A stretch of DNA of 64,000 nucleotides, from assembly GCF_900094555.1 (NCBI RefSeq), contig NZ_FMAC01000001.1, positions 434,001 to 498,000 of the forward strand, given 5' to 3'. The notes under the pieces were generated by a model that was not told the origin of the DNA, ran no database searches, and worked only from the letters and a program-made list of their open reading frames with translations. Positions 31,476 to 39,595 of the stretch are shown piece by piece (position 1 is the stretch's first letter; each line of letters starts with the position of its first letter). The stretch comes from Martinezella hainanensis. Its GTDB lineage: Bacteria; Pseudomonadota; Alphaproteobacteria; Rhizobiales; Rhizobiaceae. Position numbers and translations under genes: made by a program.

Positions 31476-31495
31476 ACATAAAGATATCTTTATGT
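31476..31495. promoter_or_regulatory. Perfect palindrome upstream of metH (SahR-type operator candidate)
   Basis: CATAAAGATATCTTTATG (31477-31494) is an exact 18-bp palindrome, extended to 20 bp by one A-T pair. It lies between the metH start and the opposite-strand epimerase gene. The ArsR-family regulator SahR controls methionine-cycle genes in proteobacteria through ATAAAGATATCTTTAT-like sites (recalled, not checked), so S-adenosylhomocysteine-responsive control of metH is plausible. Confidence 0.65.
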
Positions 31496-31700
31496 CAACA
31501 TATCTATGCTCTAAGCGGCATCAACGCAAGGACAATGCTTCCACAGTTCGAGGTGTTTTCGGAAAATAAGAGCGATCGGAACCGATCGTCGGCATGCCCC
31601 ATGGACAAGATGAGGACAGCGACACAGTTTCATCCGTTATGCGATGACAGCACTATCGGGCAGAGCTATAGGCTTGAAGAAAGAATCCCAGGAGGACGGC

Positions 31701-32957
31701 ATGAACATACAGGTTGAACCCGCAACGCTCGGAAACTGGAGCACGCGCGCCTACCATAGGCGTTGGCTGCTAGACCAAACCGATGCGCTTTTTGACTTCT
31801 TCCAGTATCGCGCCGTCAATCCCAAGGGTGGCTTTTACGACATGAATGATGCCGGCAAACCGCTGGATTCAGTAAATCCCGTGCGCGGCATTCATTCGAC
31901 TGCCCGAATGGTGCATTGCTTCTCGATCGGATCTCTGCTCGGCCGTCCCGGCGCAAACGAGATTGTCGATCACGGCATGACCTATCTGTGGAACAATCAT
32001 CGAGACACGAAGCATGGCGGCTACTTTTGGTCGCTGAACAATGACGGCCCTGTCGATTCCAGCAAGCAGGGCTACGGTCATGCTTTCGTGCTGCTTGCAG
32101 CCTCTTCCGCAAAGACGATCGGCCATCCGTTGGCCGATGGCATGCTCGCCGATGTCACCGAGATCCTGAACACGAAGTTCTGGGAGGCAAAGCACGGAGC
32201 GATTGCCGAGGAATTTAATCGGGATTGGTCGTTGATCGACGGCGGCACCTATCGCGGCCAGAACTCCAACATGCATCTGACGGAAGCGTTGATGGCCGCT
32301 TTCGAGGCAACGGGCGACAAGGCATATCTCGAAAAGGCGGAAAGCATCGCCGACCTCGTCATCCGCCGCTCGGCAGGCTCTGTCGGCTGGCGTGTCGCAG
32401 AGCATTTCAACGCCGATTGGGTCCTGGATAAGAATTACCGCGGCAACGAGATGTTTCGCCCATCGGGCACGACACCGGGACACTGGCTGGAATGGGCACG
32501 CCTCATCCTGCAGCTATGGTCGTTGGGGGAAAAGCGTCATGGCTGGATGCCGGAAGCGGCCAAGGGCCTCTTCTCTCAATCCATGTCACTCGGCTGGGAC
32601 AGCGAGAAGAACGGGTTCTTCTACACGCTCGACTGGGAAGATGTGCCTGCAAAACGCAACAAACTCTGGTGGCCCGCCTGCGAAGGAGCCGGTGCCGCTC
32701 ACTATCTGAACGAACACGTCCCGAGCGATTTCCACGAAGAAAGCTACCGCAAGATCTGGAGCGTTATTGGCCAAGCCTTCATCGATCGCACCAATGGCGG
32801 CTGGCACGAGGAACTGACAGAAAATCTCGCTCCTGCTCATACGCTGTTCCCTGGCAAGGGCGATATCTATCATGCCTTGCAGGCATGCCTGATCCCTCTC
32901 TTCCCGGCAACGGGCAGCCTGACCAAGGTCATCGCCGAGGCTGGCGGCAAAATCTAA
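31701..32957 (+). CDS. AGE family epimerase/isomerase
   Basis: 418 residues from ATG 31701, which has AGGAGG in front; the frame upstream to 31644 is not needed. The alpha6/alpha6 barrel family includes N-acylglucosamine 2-epimerase, mannose isomerase and sulfoquinovose isomerase. Visible family segments are RGIHSTARMVHCFSIGSLLG (about 55), GYGHAFVLLAASSA (about 120), GQNSNMHLTEALMAAFEATG (about 190) and WWPACEGAGAAHYL (about 325), which carry the active-site His and Glu residues. The layout fits D-mannose isomerase as well as an epimerase; the sequence alone does not decide. Confidence 0.87.
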   Translation: MNIQVEPATLGNWSTRAYHRRWLLDQTDALFDFFQYRAVNPKGGFYDMNDAGKPLDSVNPVRGIHSTARMVHCFSIGSLLGRPGANEIVDHGMTYLWNNHRDTKHGGYFWSLNNDGPVDSSKQGYGHAFVLLAASSAKTIGHPLADGMLADVTEILNTKFWEAKHGAIAEEFNRDWSLIDGGTYRGQNSNMHLTEALMAAFEATGDKAYLEKAESIADLVIRRSAGSVGWRVAEHFNADWVLDKNYRGNEMFRPSGTTPGHWLEWARLILQLWSLGEKRHGWMPEAAKGLFSQSMSLGWDSEKNGFFYTLDWEDVPAKRNKLWWPACEGAGAAHYLNEHVPSDFHEESYRKIWSVIGQAFIDRTNGGWHEELTENLAPAHTLFPGKGDIYHALQACLIPLFPATGSLTKVIAEAGGKI

Positions 32958-32962
32958 AATTC

Positions 32963-32993
32963 GGAGCGGCGCCCGCTCCAAGGCTGGCGCCGC
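32963..32993. terminator. GC-rich stem-loop between convergent genes
   Basis: Two alternative stems are possible: GGAGCGG (32963-32969) with CCGCTCC (32973-32979), or GCGGCGCC (32966-32973) with GGCGCCGC (32986-32993). No T run follows, so its effect on termination is uncertain. It lies in the 45-base gap between the epimerase and the UPF0303 gene. Confidence 0.4.
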
Positions 32994-33002
32994 CTCAACC
33001 CT

Positions 33003-33491
33003 CTAAGTGAGGCTGAGATTGTGAAGTTCGTGACCGAGGGTCAGAGCAAGGGCTTCAACAACGAGATTGTGGTCTTCTCGCTGTGGTAGCCCGGAAACCG
33101 TGACGGCACCGATACAGCCCGTGCCGTTGACGAAGATCGGAAAGCTGCCACCAGATGCAGCGTATTCGGTGCTTGAGAGCCCGTTGTCCTCAATCGTCTT
33201 GCCCTGCTGCTGCAGCCGCAACGTGCTCGCATAGCTGCTGCGGAAGTAACGCAGCACCATATTACGCTTCCGGCGAATCCAGTTGGAATTGTCAGGTGTC
33301 GAGCCGGGCAAGGCTATATAGAAAACCGGCATGGAATGCAGTGTGATATCGATCGCAACGCCCATGTTGCGCTCGCTGGCGAGGTCGCGCAACAGCTTGC
33401 CAAGCACCCAGGCGGTCGAAAGGTCAAAAGCATCGAAACGCAGCGTTTCCTCTTGCAGCTCGATACGAGCAAGGTCCTGGTCGATCGTCAT
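33003..33491 (-). CDS. UPF0303 / heme-degrading-domain family protein
   Basis: 162 residues, one domain. It shows the UPF0303 features: LGKLLRDLASERNMGVAIDI at about 31-50, the RRKRNMVLRYFRSSYAS helix at about 73-89, and the EYAASGGSFPIFVNGTGCIG block at about 109-128, followed by GLPQREDHNLVVEAL. The fold is that of GlcG/HbpS proteins, some of which bind heme or cobalamin. Function of this subgroup is not established. The gene converges with the epimerase. Confidence 0.85.
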   Translation of the reverse strand: MTIDQDLARIELQEETLRFDAFDLSTAWVLGKLLRDLASERNMGVAIDITLHSMPVFYIALPGSTPDNSNWIRRKRNMVLRYFRSSYASTLRLQQQGKTIEDNGLSSTEYAASGGSFPIFVNGTGCIGAVTVSGLPQREDHNLVVEALALTLGHELHNLSLT

Positions 33492-33551
33492 GGAAAACCT
33501 TCTCTAGAAAATAGATCGGCCTATGAAACGCGGAGAGAATGATTTGTCCAC

Positions 33552-34490
33552 CTATCTCTTCGGTATTTCGAAGCCGAGCTGCCACTTCTGGCCAATCGAG
33601 AAATCATACTCTTCCGGCTCGAACGCCTCGAAACCTCCACCCGGGTAGAAGGTCAACTCCCCGACGCGCACCCACTCCGCCGATGCATAGAGATCGACGC
33701 GCACGAAATCGATATCGCAAGCGACCGTTTCAGCGACGTGGATCATCTCCTCGAGTCGCGGCGGACGTGCTATTTCGCCTGGATAGAGACCGAGATAATC
33801 CCGATCATAGAACGGCAGCTTCTGCCAGTCGGGCGTGTAGTTGCACGAATAGCCTCGACCATTTTCGCGTATGTCGATCTCAATATGCGAGACCTTCCCG
33901 CCGAATGTAAAGAGCCGGTAATCCCACGGAACCCGTCCATCGACGAGCAGCATGCTTTCGATGAGAATACGAGGCTTCAGCTGGCTGTAAGCCCATTCTC
34001 TGTTGTAGGACGCATGATCAATTGCCAGCCACTCGACCGATGGATCATTCTTGAGGAGCCGATCCACATCAGCCTCGTTGTAGAGAAATCGCCCGACACC
34101 GCTCGCATGGGTCGGCTTGACAACAGCCGGCAATGATATCTCTGCCCAATCCACGGCCGTCAGATCGCTCCCAACCCAAAGCGTCGGGATAACATATTGG
34201 CTGCCAACCCTTTCTCCAATCAGGACTTTGGCGTCGGCTTTGTCCACGAAACGCGGAAAGAGAGGGTTGCGATCATATAGTTTGCGTGCCTGAACCTTAT
34301 CGGTAAAGGTTTGAGGGGATGACAAATTCGGAAACTTGCCGCGAATGGCGCGATACTTAAGTGCGCAATAGGGCTTATCGGGCAAAGGCGACATAAGCCG
34401 CCAGAGCAGGTTGTGCGCTCGCTCGCGCAATCCCTTCTGCAGATATCCCGGAATGAGAAATCCATCTCGGTCGGCGGCTCGATCTGTCAT
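33552..34490 (-). CDS. TupA-like ATP-grasp family protein
   Basis: 312 residues from ATG 34488-34490; a TTG at 34509-34511 would add seven residues and neither start has a strong ribosome-binding site. The TupA-like ATP-grasp family is recognisable by FPNLSSPQTFTDKVQARKLY near residue 60, LPAVVKPTHASGVGRF near 128 and the C-terminal VRVDLYASAEWVRVGELTFY near 270, where acidic residues bind metal and ATP. Members sit in polysaccharide or teichuronopeptide loci and probably add an amino acid or acyl group to a glycan. Its neighbours are a flippase, a glycosyltransferase and a lyase. Confidence 0.8.
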   Translation of the reverse strand: MTDRAADRDGFLIPGYLQKGLRERAHNLLWRLMSPLPDKPYCALKYRAIRGKFPNLSSPQTFTDKVQARKLYDRNPLFPRFVDKADAKVLIGERVGSQYVIPTLWVGSDLTAVDWAEISLPAVVKPTHASGVGRFLYNEADVDRLLKNDPSVEWLAIDHASYNREWAYSQLKPRILIESMLLVDGRVPWDYRLFTFGGKVSHIEIDIRENGRGYSCNYTPDWQKLPFYDRDYLGLYPGEIARPPRLEEMIHVAETVACDIDFVRVDLYASAEWVRVGELTFYPGGGFEAFEPEEYDFSIGQKWQLGFEIPKR

Positions 34491-34577
34491 GGTGACGGTC
34501 TCGAATTTCAACTAGAAAGCAAGTGAAAACTATCAGCCGCCCTTTAACACAAGGTTATGCGTAAGCCTTCAAGATAG

Positions 34578-36092
34578 ATGGCCATGAGCGCGTTCGTATC
34601 CAATCTCCTCAAAAGCTCGTTGATTAGCCTGGCAGCAACATCCATCTCCCTTGCCGCAGGCTTTGCGAGCAGCATTATCGCAGCCCGCCTGCTCGGCCCC
34701 GAGGGGTCCGGCAAAGTCGCCTACGCATTATGGATCGCCACCTCAGCCGCCGCATTGGCTGACATGGGCCTGCCTCAGACCCTGCTGCGTAATACAGGCG
34801 GTCTCGCGGGCAATGATGATGGGTGGAAAGTGCTGGTCCGGACTGCGCTCCGAAGTTTCCTTATATCGGTCAGCATGATCGGCGCGGGCATTCTTCTCTT
34901 TGCTGCGATCACCTACGCTTATCACGATGCGCGGCCTGCCTGGTTCTGGCTGGTCACGGGACTCCTCTTCCTTAGCTATGCGTTCTACGTGTTCTCTACA
35001 GCCGTAGCACGCGGAAGAAATCGGTTCGGTCAAACCGCCCGAACCACCCTGTTGGGCGGAACTATGCAGATCCCATTTGTATTCATCGGGGCCTGGTTGC
35101 TCGGCCCGACGGGAGCCTTGATCGGCTATGTCGCCCGCTATCTGCCGCAAGCATTGAAATTGCGCGACTATGTCGACCCCACCGCAAAATACTCGCGGGA
35201 AACGCTATCCCCGGAAATGTTGCGCTATGGCCGATACATCTGGTTCAGCGATCTCGTCGAGATCCTTATCCTCTCCCGCATTGAGTTCCTCTTTCTCGGC
35301 GTTTTTCTCTCTCCAGCCAGTATCGGCTACTTCGCTGCCGGGCTCGGTCTAGCTGGCCTCATCGAACAGATCATGCTCCAAATATCGCCGGCATTAATCG
35401 TCCATTTCACCGAAGCCCATGCAAAAAGCGATCAGCAATCTCTTAATGCAGCTTATAGGCGCGTCATCCGGATAGTCGCCCTGGTCATGCTGCCGATCAG
35501 CATGGGTGGCGCAACCATCATGCCCGAACTTTTACCGTTGATCTTTGGCGATGCTTTCGAGCCCGCCGTGCCGGCCGCAGCCACACTGTTAGCCTTCGTA
35601 TGGATTGCCGGCATATCCGTGATCCCCTGGGGTATCATCAGCGCATCTGGGCGCAGCGCCATTTTGCTACGCGTGCAGGTTACAAGCGCTGCTGCAACGA
35701 TATCCTTACTAACCGCTCTCGTGCCGTCCCTCGGCTTGGAAGGTGCGGCTCTAGCTCGCGCGATGACGGTGACATTGACGTTTGTGTTGCTTGGCTGGAT
35801 GGCCTGGAAACATGTTCGAGTCTCTGTCCCTTTAACCGCGTTGGCGAAAACGGTTCTTGCAGCAGCTCTCTGTGCGGGCGCAGCAAGCTTTGGCGTTTAC
35901 AGCCTCGACGGGCTGCCGGCACTTTTAAGCGCCATTCCCGCCGGAGCAATCACCTATCTGCTGGCCATTCGTTGCTTGCGGTTGATTACGCCCGAAGACA
36001 TAGAAATTCTGATGGCGACGGCCGGCGGAAAATTGCCGATCGGATCACGTCCCTTCGCTGGCAGACTGCTGAGTTTCCTTGCACCCGGCTGA
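34578..36092 (+). CDS. Polysaccharide flippase (Wzx/MATE-like membrane protein)
   Basis: 504 residues with 12-14 predicted membrane helices. The N-terminal stretch GFASSIIAARLLGPEGSGKVAYALW is the family's standard beginning ('i.aRlLGpe.fG.va'), and later TAVARGRNRFGQTAR and the helix pair around GAALARAMTVTLTFVLLGW match as well. It should flip lipid-linked oligosaccharide across the inner membrane. A second ATG at 34584 is an equally possible start. It is divergent from the ATP-grasp gene and convergent with the glycosyltransferase gene, separated by only four bases. Confidence 0.86.
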   Translation: MAMSAFVSNLLKSSLISLAATSISLAAGFASSIIAARLLGPEGSGKVAYALWIATSAAALADMGLPQTLLRNTGGLAGNDDGWKVLVRTALRSFLISVSMIGAGILLFAAITYAYHDARPAWFWLVTGLLFLSYAFYVFSTAVARGRNRFGQTARTTLLGGTMQIPFVFIGAWLLGPTGALIGYVARYLPQALKLRDYVDPTAKYSRETLSPEMLRYGRYIWFSDLVEILILSRIEFLFLGVFLSPASIGYFAAGLGLAGLIEQIMLQISPALIVHFTEAHAKSDQQSLNAAYRRVIRIVALVMLPISMGGATIMPELLPLIFGDAFEPAVPAAATLLAFVWIAGISVIPWGIISASGRSAILLRVQVTSAAATISLLTALVPSLGLEGAALARAMTVTLTFVLLGWMAWKHVRVSVPLTALAKTVLAAALCAGAASFGVYSLDGLPALLSAIPAGAITYLLAIRCLRLITPEDIEILMATAGGKLPIGSRPFAGRLLSFLAPG

Positions 36093-36096
36093 GCGA

Positions 36097-37257
36097 TCAT
36101 TGGGCTTCATATACGGCAGCCAGGGTTTGCCGCGCAACTTCGTCCCAGGTCATGATTCCGTCGCGGAAAGCCGCCGAGCGTGGCATGGCCAGCGCGGCAT
36201 CGATCTTCTCTCGCCATGCAACCTCGCCATCCAATCTATAGGCAATGCAATTGGCGCGGGTAAAAGGAACAAGATCGGGTAACAGGATCGGCAGGCCGCA
36301 ATAGCTATATTGCGCGAGTTTCAAGCTTGACTCTGCGAGATAGACCTCATCCGCGGTCAAGCGATATGGAGCAATGCCAAAATCAGCATGTTGCAGGTAA
36401 GGGATGATGCTCTCGAAATCCCTTTCGCCATAGATCGTGATATTCGGTCGAGCCCAACCATTCCATGTGGCGCCAAAAACATGGAAATTCACATCCGGCG
36501 CGGCAGCAGCCATCGCAGCGACGGAAGTCTGGTCAAAAAGCATATTGCCGATGGAAACCGCATTCCGGCTGCCGGGTATGTAAGGAGATGGCTGCTTGCG
36601 ATCGAACAGGGCTGCATCAACGCCCTGCGGGATAACCCGTACACGTCCGCCCGGGGGAAGCATGGCCCCAAGCCGCTGCGAAGGAACGCAAATCGCATCA
36701 AAGTGGGCGATCTGCCGAGCTTCGATATCCTGCAGCGCCGACGTGGCCCCGATGGTTCTCAGCAGGTCGCGACAAAAATACAAAATCCGCGCCTTTGGAT
36801 TTAGTTTCTTGACCTTGGCTAAGAAAGCGAGCGCGGAGCCGCTCTCAACCAGCACCAGATCTGCGTGGGCTATAACGCGGTGCGCAAAGGGCGGGAAATA
36901 GCTGCCATAGAGCCAAAAGAGCACCGGGCTAGCTGCATTGAGAAAGCGGTTGCCGGAACTGAAAGCATGCAGTGGGGGGAGATAGGCGCCGGCTCTCAAA
37001 TTGGCAGCGATAGTCTGAAACCGATTCGCCTGATCTTGAGACAAAGCACGAAAGCGCCGGCGATCCTTGAGCAAGGTGAGCCAGCTGTGGCCGATAGTGA
37101 GAAAATGAACTTCATGCCCCTGCTCGGCCCAGCAGGATGCAATGAAGTGAATTGACGCTTTACGATAGCCGCGCAAAAACGCATGCGATGTCAAGATCAC
37201 GATTTTTCGTCGTAGCTGAGCCTCTCGACTGGCCAGCTCTAGTTCCCCATTTGCCAA
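36097..37257 (-). CDS. Glycosyltransferase (GumK-like, GT-B fold)
   Basis: 386 residues. The N-terminal Rossmann-like half starts KIVILTSHAFLRGYRKASIH and contains ILYFCRDLLRTIGA around residue 158. The C-terminal nucleotide-sugar half contains VRVIPQGVDAALFD (about 210), FHVFGATWNG (about 255) and the acceptor/UDP segment IPYLQHADFGIAPYRL (about 286). This order resembles the glucuronosyltransferase GumK (GT70) of xanthan synthesis. It probably transfers a sugar, possibly glucuronate, to a lipid-linked intermediate at the inner membrane; the donor is inferred from similarity I recall, not tested. Confidence 0.75.
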   Translation of the reverse strand: MANGELELASREAQLRRKIVILTSHAFLRGYRKASIHFIASCWAEQGHEVHFLTIGHSWLTLLKDRRRFRALSQDQANRFQTIAANLRAGAYLPPLHAFSSGNRFLNAASPVLFWLYGSYFPPFAHRVIAHADLVLVESGSALAFLAKVKKLNPKARILYFCRDLLRTIGATSALQDIEARQIAHFDAICVPSQRLGAMLPPGGRVRVIPQGVDAALFDRKQPSPYIPGSRNAVSIGNMLFDQTSVAAMAAAAPDVNFHVFGATWNGWARPNITIYGERDFESIIPYLQHADFGIAPYRLTADEVYLAESSLKLAQYSYCGLPILLPDLVPFTRANCIAYRLDGEVAWREKIDAALAMPRSAAFRDGIMTWDEVARQTLAAVYEAQ

Positions 37258-37591
37258 AGGCGGTCCCCAACAGCGACCCTCAGCCGGTTTATGTCATGAC
37301 CGACATCCAAACGTCGATGAGGTCGCAGCGACGAACAGTCATGTCCGGGGCGTTGATAGCCGCAACCAAAGCCCAATTGCGCGGGGATATGAACCGCAAA
37401 GCGTCTAACATGCGGTTAAAGTTGCACCATCAATCATCACATTCACAGGCTGTAGCTCTCCCGGAATTAATTGGAATTGACTTGAGGGCCATCAATCCGG
37501 CGTTGAAGTAACGCTGCTCTCGCTTGCCTGCGAGAAGCGAACAGGTCATTGATAAAGCTTTACGAAAGTCACGTCACAGGAACACTCCCGC

Positions 37592-38560
37592 ATGAATGCA
37601 AAATACGCACTGCCCGCCATCCTGGCCTGCACCTGTGCTGCAACGCCGGTTCTGGCTGATAGCCCGTCGCAAATGGTGCTGCATGACGGTTTCGACGGCA
37701 CAGATTTCGCTCCCACTGGCCACCTCTACTATCGCGATAATTTCGAGCAAAAGGCGGGAACGGTCGAATTTCAGTCGGAAGTAAAACGTACCGGAGCGGG
37801 CGCGTTGAAGTTGAGCGTCAAGCCATTCTGCCCGCCAGGTAAAGCAAACTGCAGCGAGAGGGCGGAAATCTGGGAGCGCACCAAGTATCGCGTGCCATAC
37901 GACCAGGGCGTTTGGTACGGCTTCGCCGTAAAATTCGCCGATCCCATACCCTCAGGCGACCATCGCTACCTTATCGCGCAGTGGAAACGGGAAATCGGGC
38001 CGAACGCCAAGGGAGACTTCAGCCCCTTCCTCGCACTGCGGCTCAATAATGGCAAACTCTTCGCAACCGTTGAAACCAACTACGTTGCACCTATCAAGAA
38101 ACACGAGCCCGAAAATAACGGCAAGGCCTGTAGCGACGACGAAGCGCCGGTCTGGTTCCGTCCCGATACAAACCAAATGCGTGCACTGGTGGCCACCGAT
38201 GACAATTGGGCCGAATCCGACGGGCAAGAATTTACCGGCTGCACAAACGCTATCAAAGTAATAAATCGTGGTAACAAGCTGCCGACCCCGGCATCAGGCT
38301 GGATCGACTTCGCCATTTACAGCAAACCGGGCCCGGATGGCTCGGGCCATATTGAGATATTCGCCAACAACAAATGGATCGTTACGGTTACCGGCCATAT
38401 AGGACATGCCGATCACGGACTGGGAAAGAATCAATATTTCAAATTCGGCCCCTACCGCGCCGCCGACACCACCGTGTGGACCCTTTACTACGATGATTTT
38501 CGTCGTTCGCCCCACTGTGCCGATGTATTGTCGGACCTCAGCCTTTGCCCCATGAAGTGA
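37592..38560 (+). CDS. Secreted polysaccharide lyase (heparin-lyase-I-like fold)
   Basis: 322 residues. Signal peptide MNAKYALPAILACTCAATPV, cleaved after VLA. The mature part fits the polysaccharide lyase family with a beta-jelly-roll: MVLHDGFDGTDFA at its start, CSERAEIWER (about residue 90), VWYGFAVKFADPIPSGDHRY (about 110) and YLIAQWKRE (about 128), with late GKNQYFKFGPYRA. Four or more cysteines suggest disulfides in the periplasm. Next to the flippase and the glycosyltransferase it may trim or release the same exopolysaccharide. The 334 bases before it (37258-37591) show no gene, only likely promoter sequence. Confidence 0.82.
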   Translation: MNAKYALPAILACTCAATPVLADSPSQMVLHDGFDGTDFAPTGHLYYRDNFEQKAGTVEFQSEVKRTGAGALKLSVKPFCPPGKANCSERAEIWERTKYRVPYDQGVWYGFAVKFADPIPSGDHRYLIAQWKREIGPNAKGDFSPFLALRLNNGKLFATVETNYVAPIKKHEPENNGKACSDDEAPVWFRPDTNQMRALVATDDNWAESDGQEFTGCTNAIKVINRGNKLPTPASGWIDFAIYSKPGPDGSGHIEIFANNKWIVTVTGHIGHADHGLGKNQYFKFGPYRAADTTVWTLYYDDFRRSPHCADVLSDLSLCPMK

Positions 38561-38582
38561 CCAGGCAGCCGAGGATATATTG

Positions 38583-38598
38583 CCTCTAGATCTAGAGG
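38583..38598. repeat. Perfect 16-bp palindrome
   Basis: CCTCTAGATCTAGAGG is an exact palindrome located just after the lyase gene. It could be a protein-binding site or form a cruciform, and a terminator-like element follows immediately. Confidence 0.5.
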
Positions 38599-38603
38599 GC
38601 TAG

Positions 38604-38629
38604 GCGCTCTGCGATAGTGCGTTTTTTTT
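38604..38629 (+). terminator. Terminator after the lyase gene
   Basis: GCGCT (38604-38608) pairs with AGTGC (38616-38620), including one G-T pair, and is followed by eight T at 38622-38629. The stem is weak but the T run is strong. Confidence 0.5.
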
Positions 38630-38692
38630 GAGAAATGGCCGAACTTTTTCCTTTCTCGATAGTTATCCTCTTTCGTGAAGGAGGTGACCGAA

Positions 38693-38989
38693 ATGCTTAC
38701 TACCCATCGCGATTGCAAGCAGCATGTGAAGAGGAACGCGATACCCTCTCTGGGTGAAATTGAAGGGCGGGTTGCGGTCCTGGAAATTGTCGCTCAGTCC
38801 GCACTAACGCATGTGTTCGACGAAGGCGAAGTCGATATCGATGCAGCGTTGCTAGCCCAGATTCGCAGAGCCATGCATCACAAATGCAAGGATTTGAAAC
38901 TCGACGGAGAAGATACGGCATCGGCGCTTTTATACGCCGAAGAGTTGATCGAGGCAGCTGTTAAGGCGTCGCACCCCATCCATCAGTGA
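38693..38989 (+). CDS. Small conserved-looking hypothetical protein, coupled to the next gene
   Basis: 98 residues from ATG 38693, with a near-perfect AAGGAGG site eight bases upstream; the longer frame to 38675 starts inside that site. The protein looks globular and mainly helical: IPSLGEIEGRVAVLEIVAQS, then DIDAALLAQIRRAMHHKC, then ASALLYAEELIEAAV. I do not recognise the family. The stop overlaps the ATG of a 47-residue membrane protein (TGATG), so the two are co-translated. Confidence 0.65.
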   Translation: MLTTHRDCKQHVKRNAIPSLGEIEGRVAVLEIVAQSALTHVFDEGEVDIDAALLAQIRRAMHHKCKDLKLDGEDTASALLYAEELIEAAVKASHPIHQ

Positions 38990-39132
38990 TGCCTTCCAGG
39001 CCAAGACTCGTGTTATACCTCTTGGTGGCGCTAGCAATTACGCTCGGCGCCCTCTTGCTTGTTGCACCACACGATACAGGTGACAGACTTACTCATTCTG
39101 TGGCGCCCGGCGGGCATCAAAATCATCAATGA
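38989..39132 (+). CDS. Small single-pass membrane protein (47 residues)
   Basis: A reading frame starts at ATG 38989, overlapping the previous stop by one base. The residues MPSRPRLVLYLLVALAITLG and the next hydrophobic ALLLVA form one strong membrane helix. A short Gly/His-rich tail follows. Function is unknown. The overlap with the previous gene is the main reason for calling it. A hairpin (TGTGTCTT 39151-39158 with AAGACACA 39162-39169) lies 18 bases after the stop and may end the transcript. Confidence 0.5.
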   Translation: MPSRPRLVLYLLVALAITLGALLLVAPHDTGDRLTHSVAPGGHQNHQ

Positions 39133-39295
39133 TGTGCCGAGAAATAGGCCTGTGTCTTGTTAAGACACACACAGTCTGTCCCATATCAGGCTGCCGTTAA
39201 CGTCGCGCGATGAACTCGGTTGCAAATTTTCAAAACCAAAGCAGTGTTCGCTTCACCCCGCCGATACCAAGCTCCAACAATGAATGGTGTAGCGA

Positions 39296-39502
39296 ATGTC
39301 TATGATGGTCAATGCGCCGCTTTACGCCGATGACATCGATGTCCTCGCAGGCGCCCTCTTTGCCTGGTGTGCTGAACGTAGCATCAAATTACAAAGTCAG
39401 GAGGGTCTGTCGGCAGCCAATGTAGCCATTGACCTCTACAACGCCGGCTATCAAACACAAGATCGATTGCTTGGCGCCTTGCATAACTACGATTTTCATT
39501 GA
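39296..39502 (+). CDS. Small hypothetical protein (68 residues)
   Basis: 68 residues beginning MSMMVNAPLYADDIDVLAGA. The composition is ordinary for a soluble alpha-helical protein: ALFAWCAERSIKLQS, then GLSAANVAIDLYNAGYQ, then DRLLGALHNYD. No family is recognised and no clear ribosome-binding site is seen, so the call rests on plausible residue use and an otherwise empty region. Confidence 0.5.
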   Translation: MSMMVNAPLYADDIDVLAGALFAWCAERSIKLQSQEGLSAANVAIDLYNAGYQTQDRLLGALHNYDFH

Positions 39503-39595
39503 TGCCTCGCCCAGACATCCAGCTTTGACTCTAAAACCCGGACACAATTTGCCCAGTTAGTGCATCTGCAAAACGTGGCGGTAGCGACCGCTATT

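Noticed and set aside
31434..31700. Possible SAM-type riboswitch before metH
   Set aside because: I looked for SAM-I and SAM-II conserved cores on the minus strand and saw none; the palindrome is the only clear signal.
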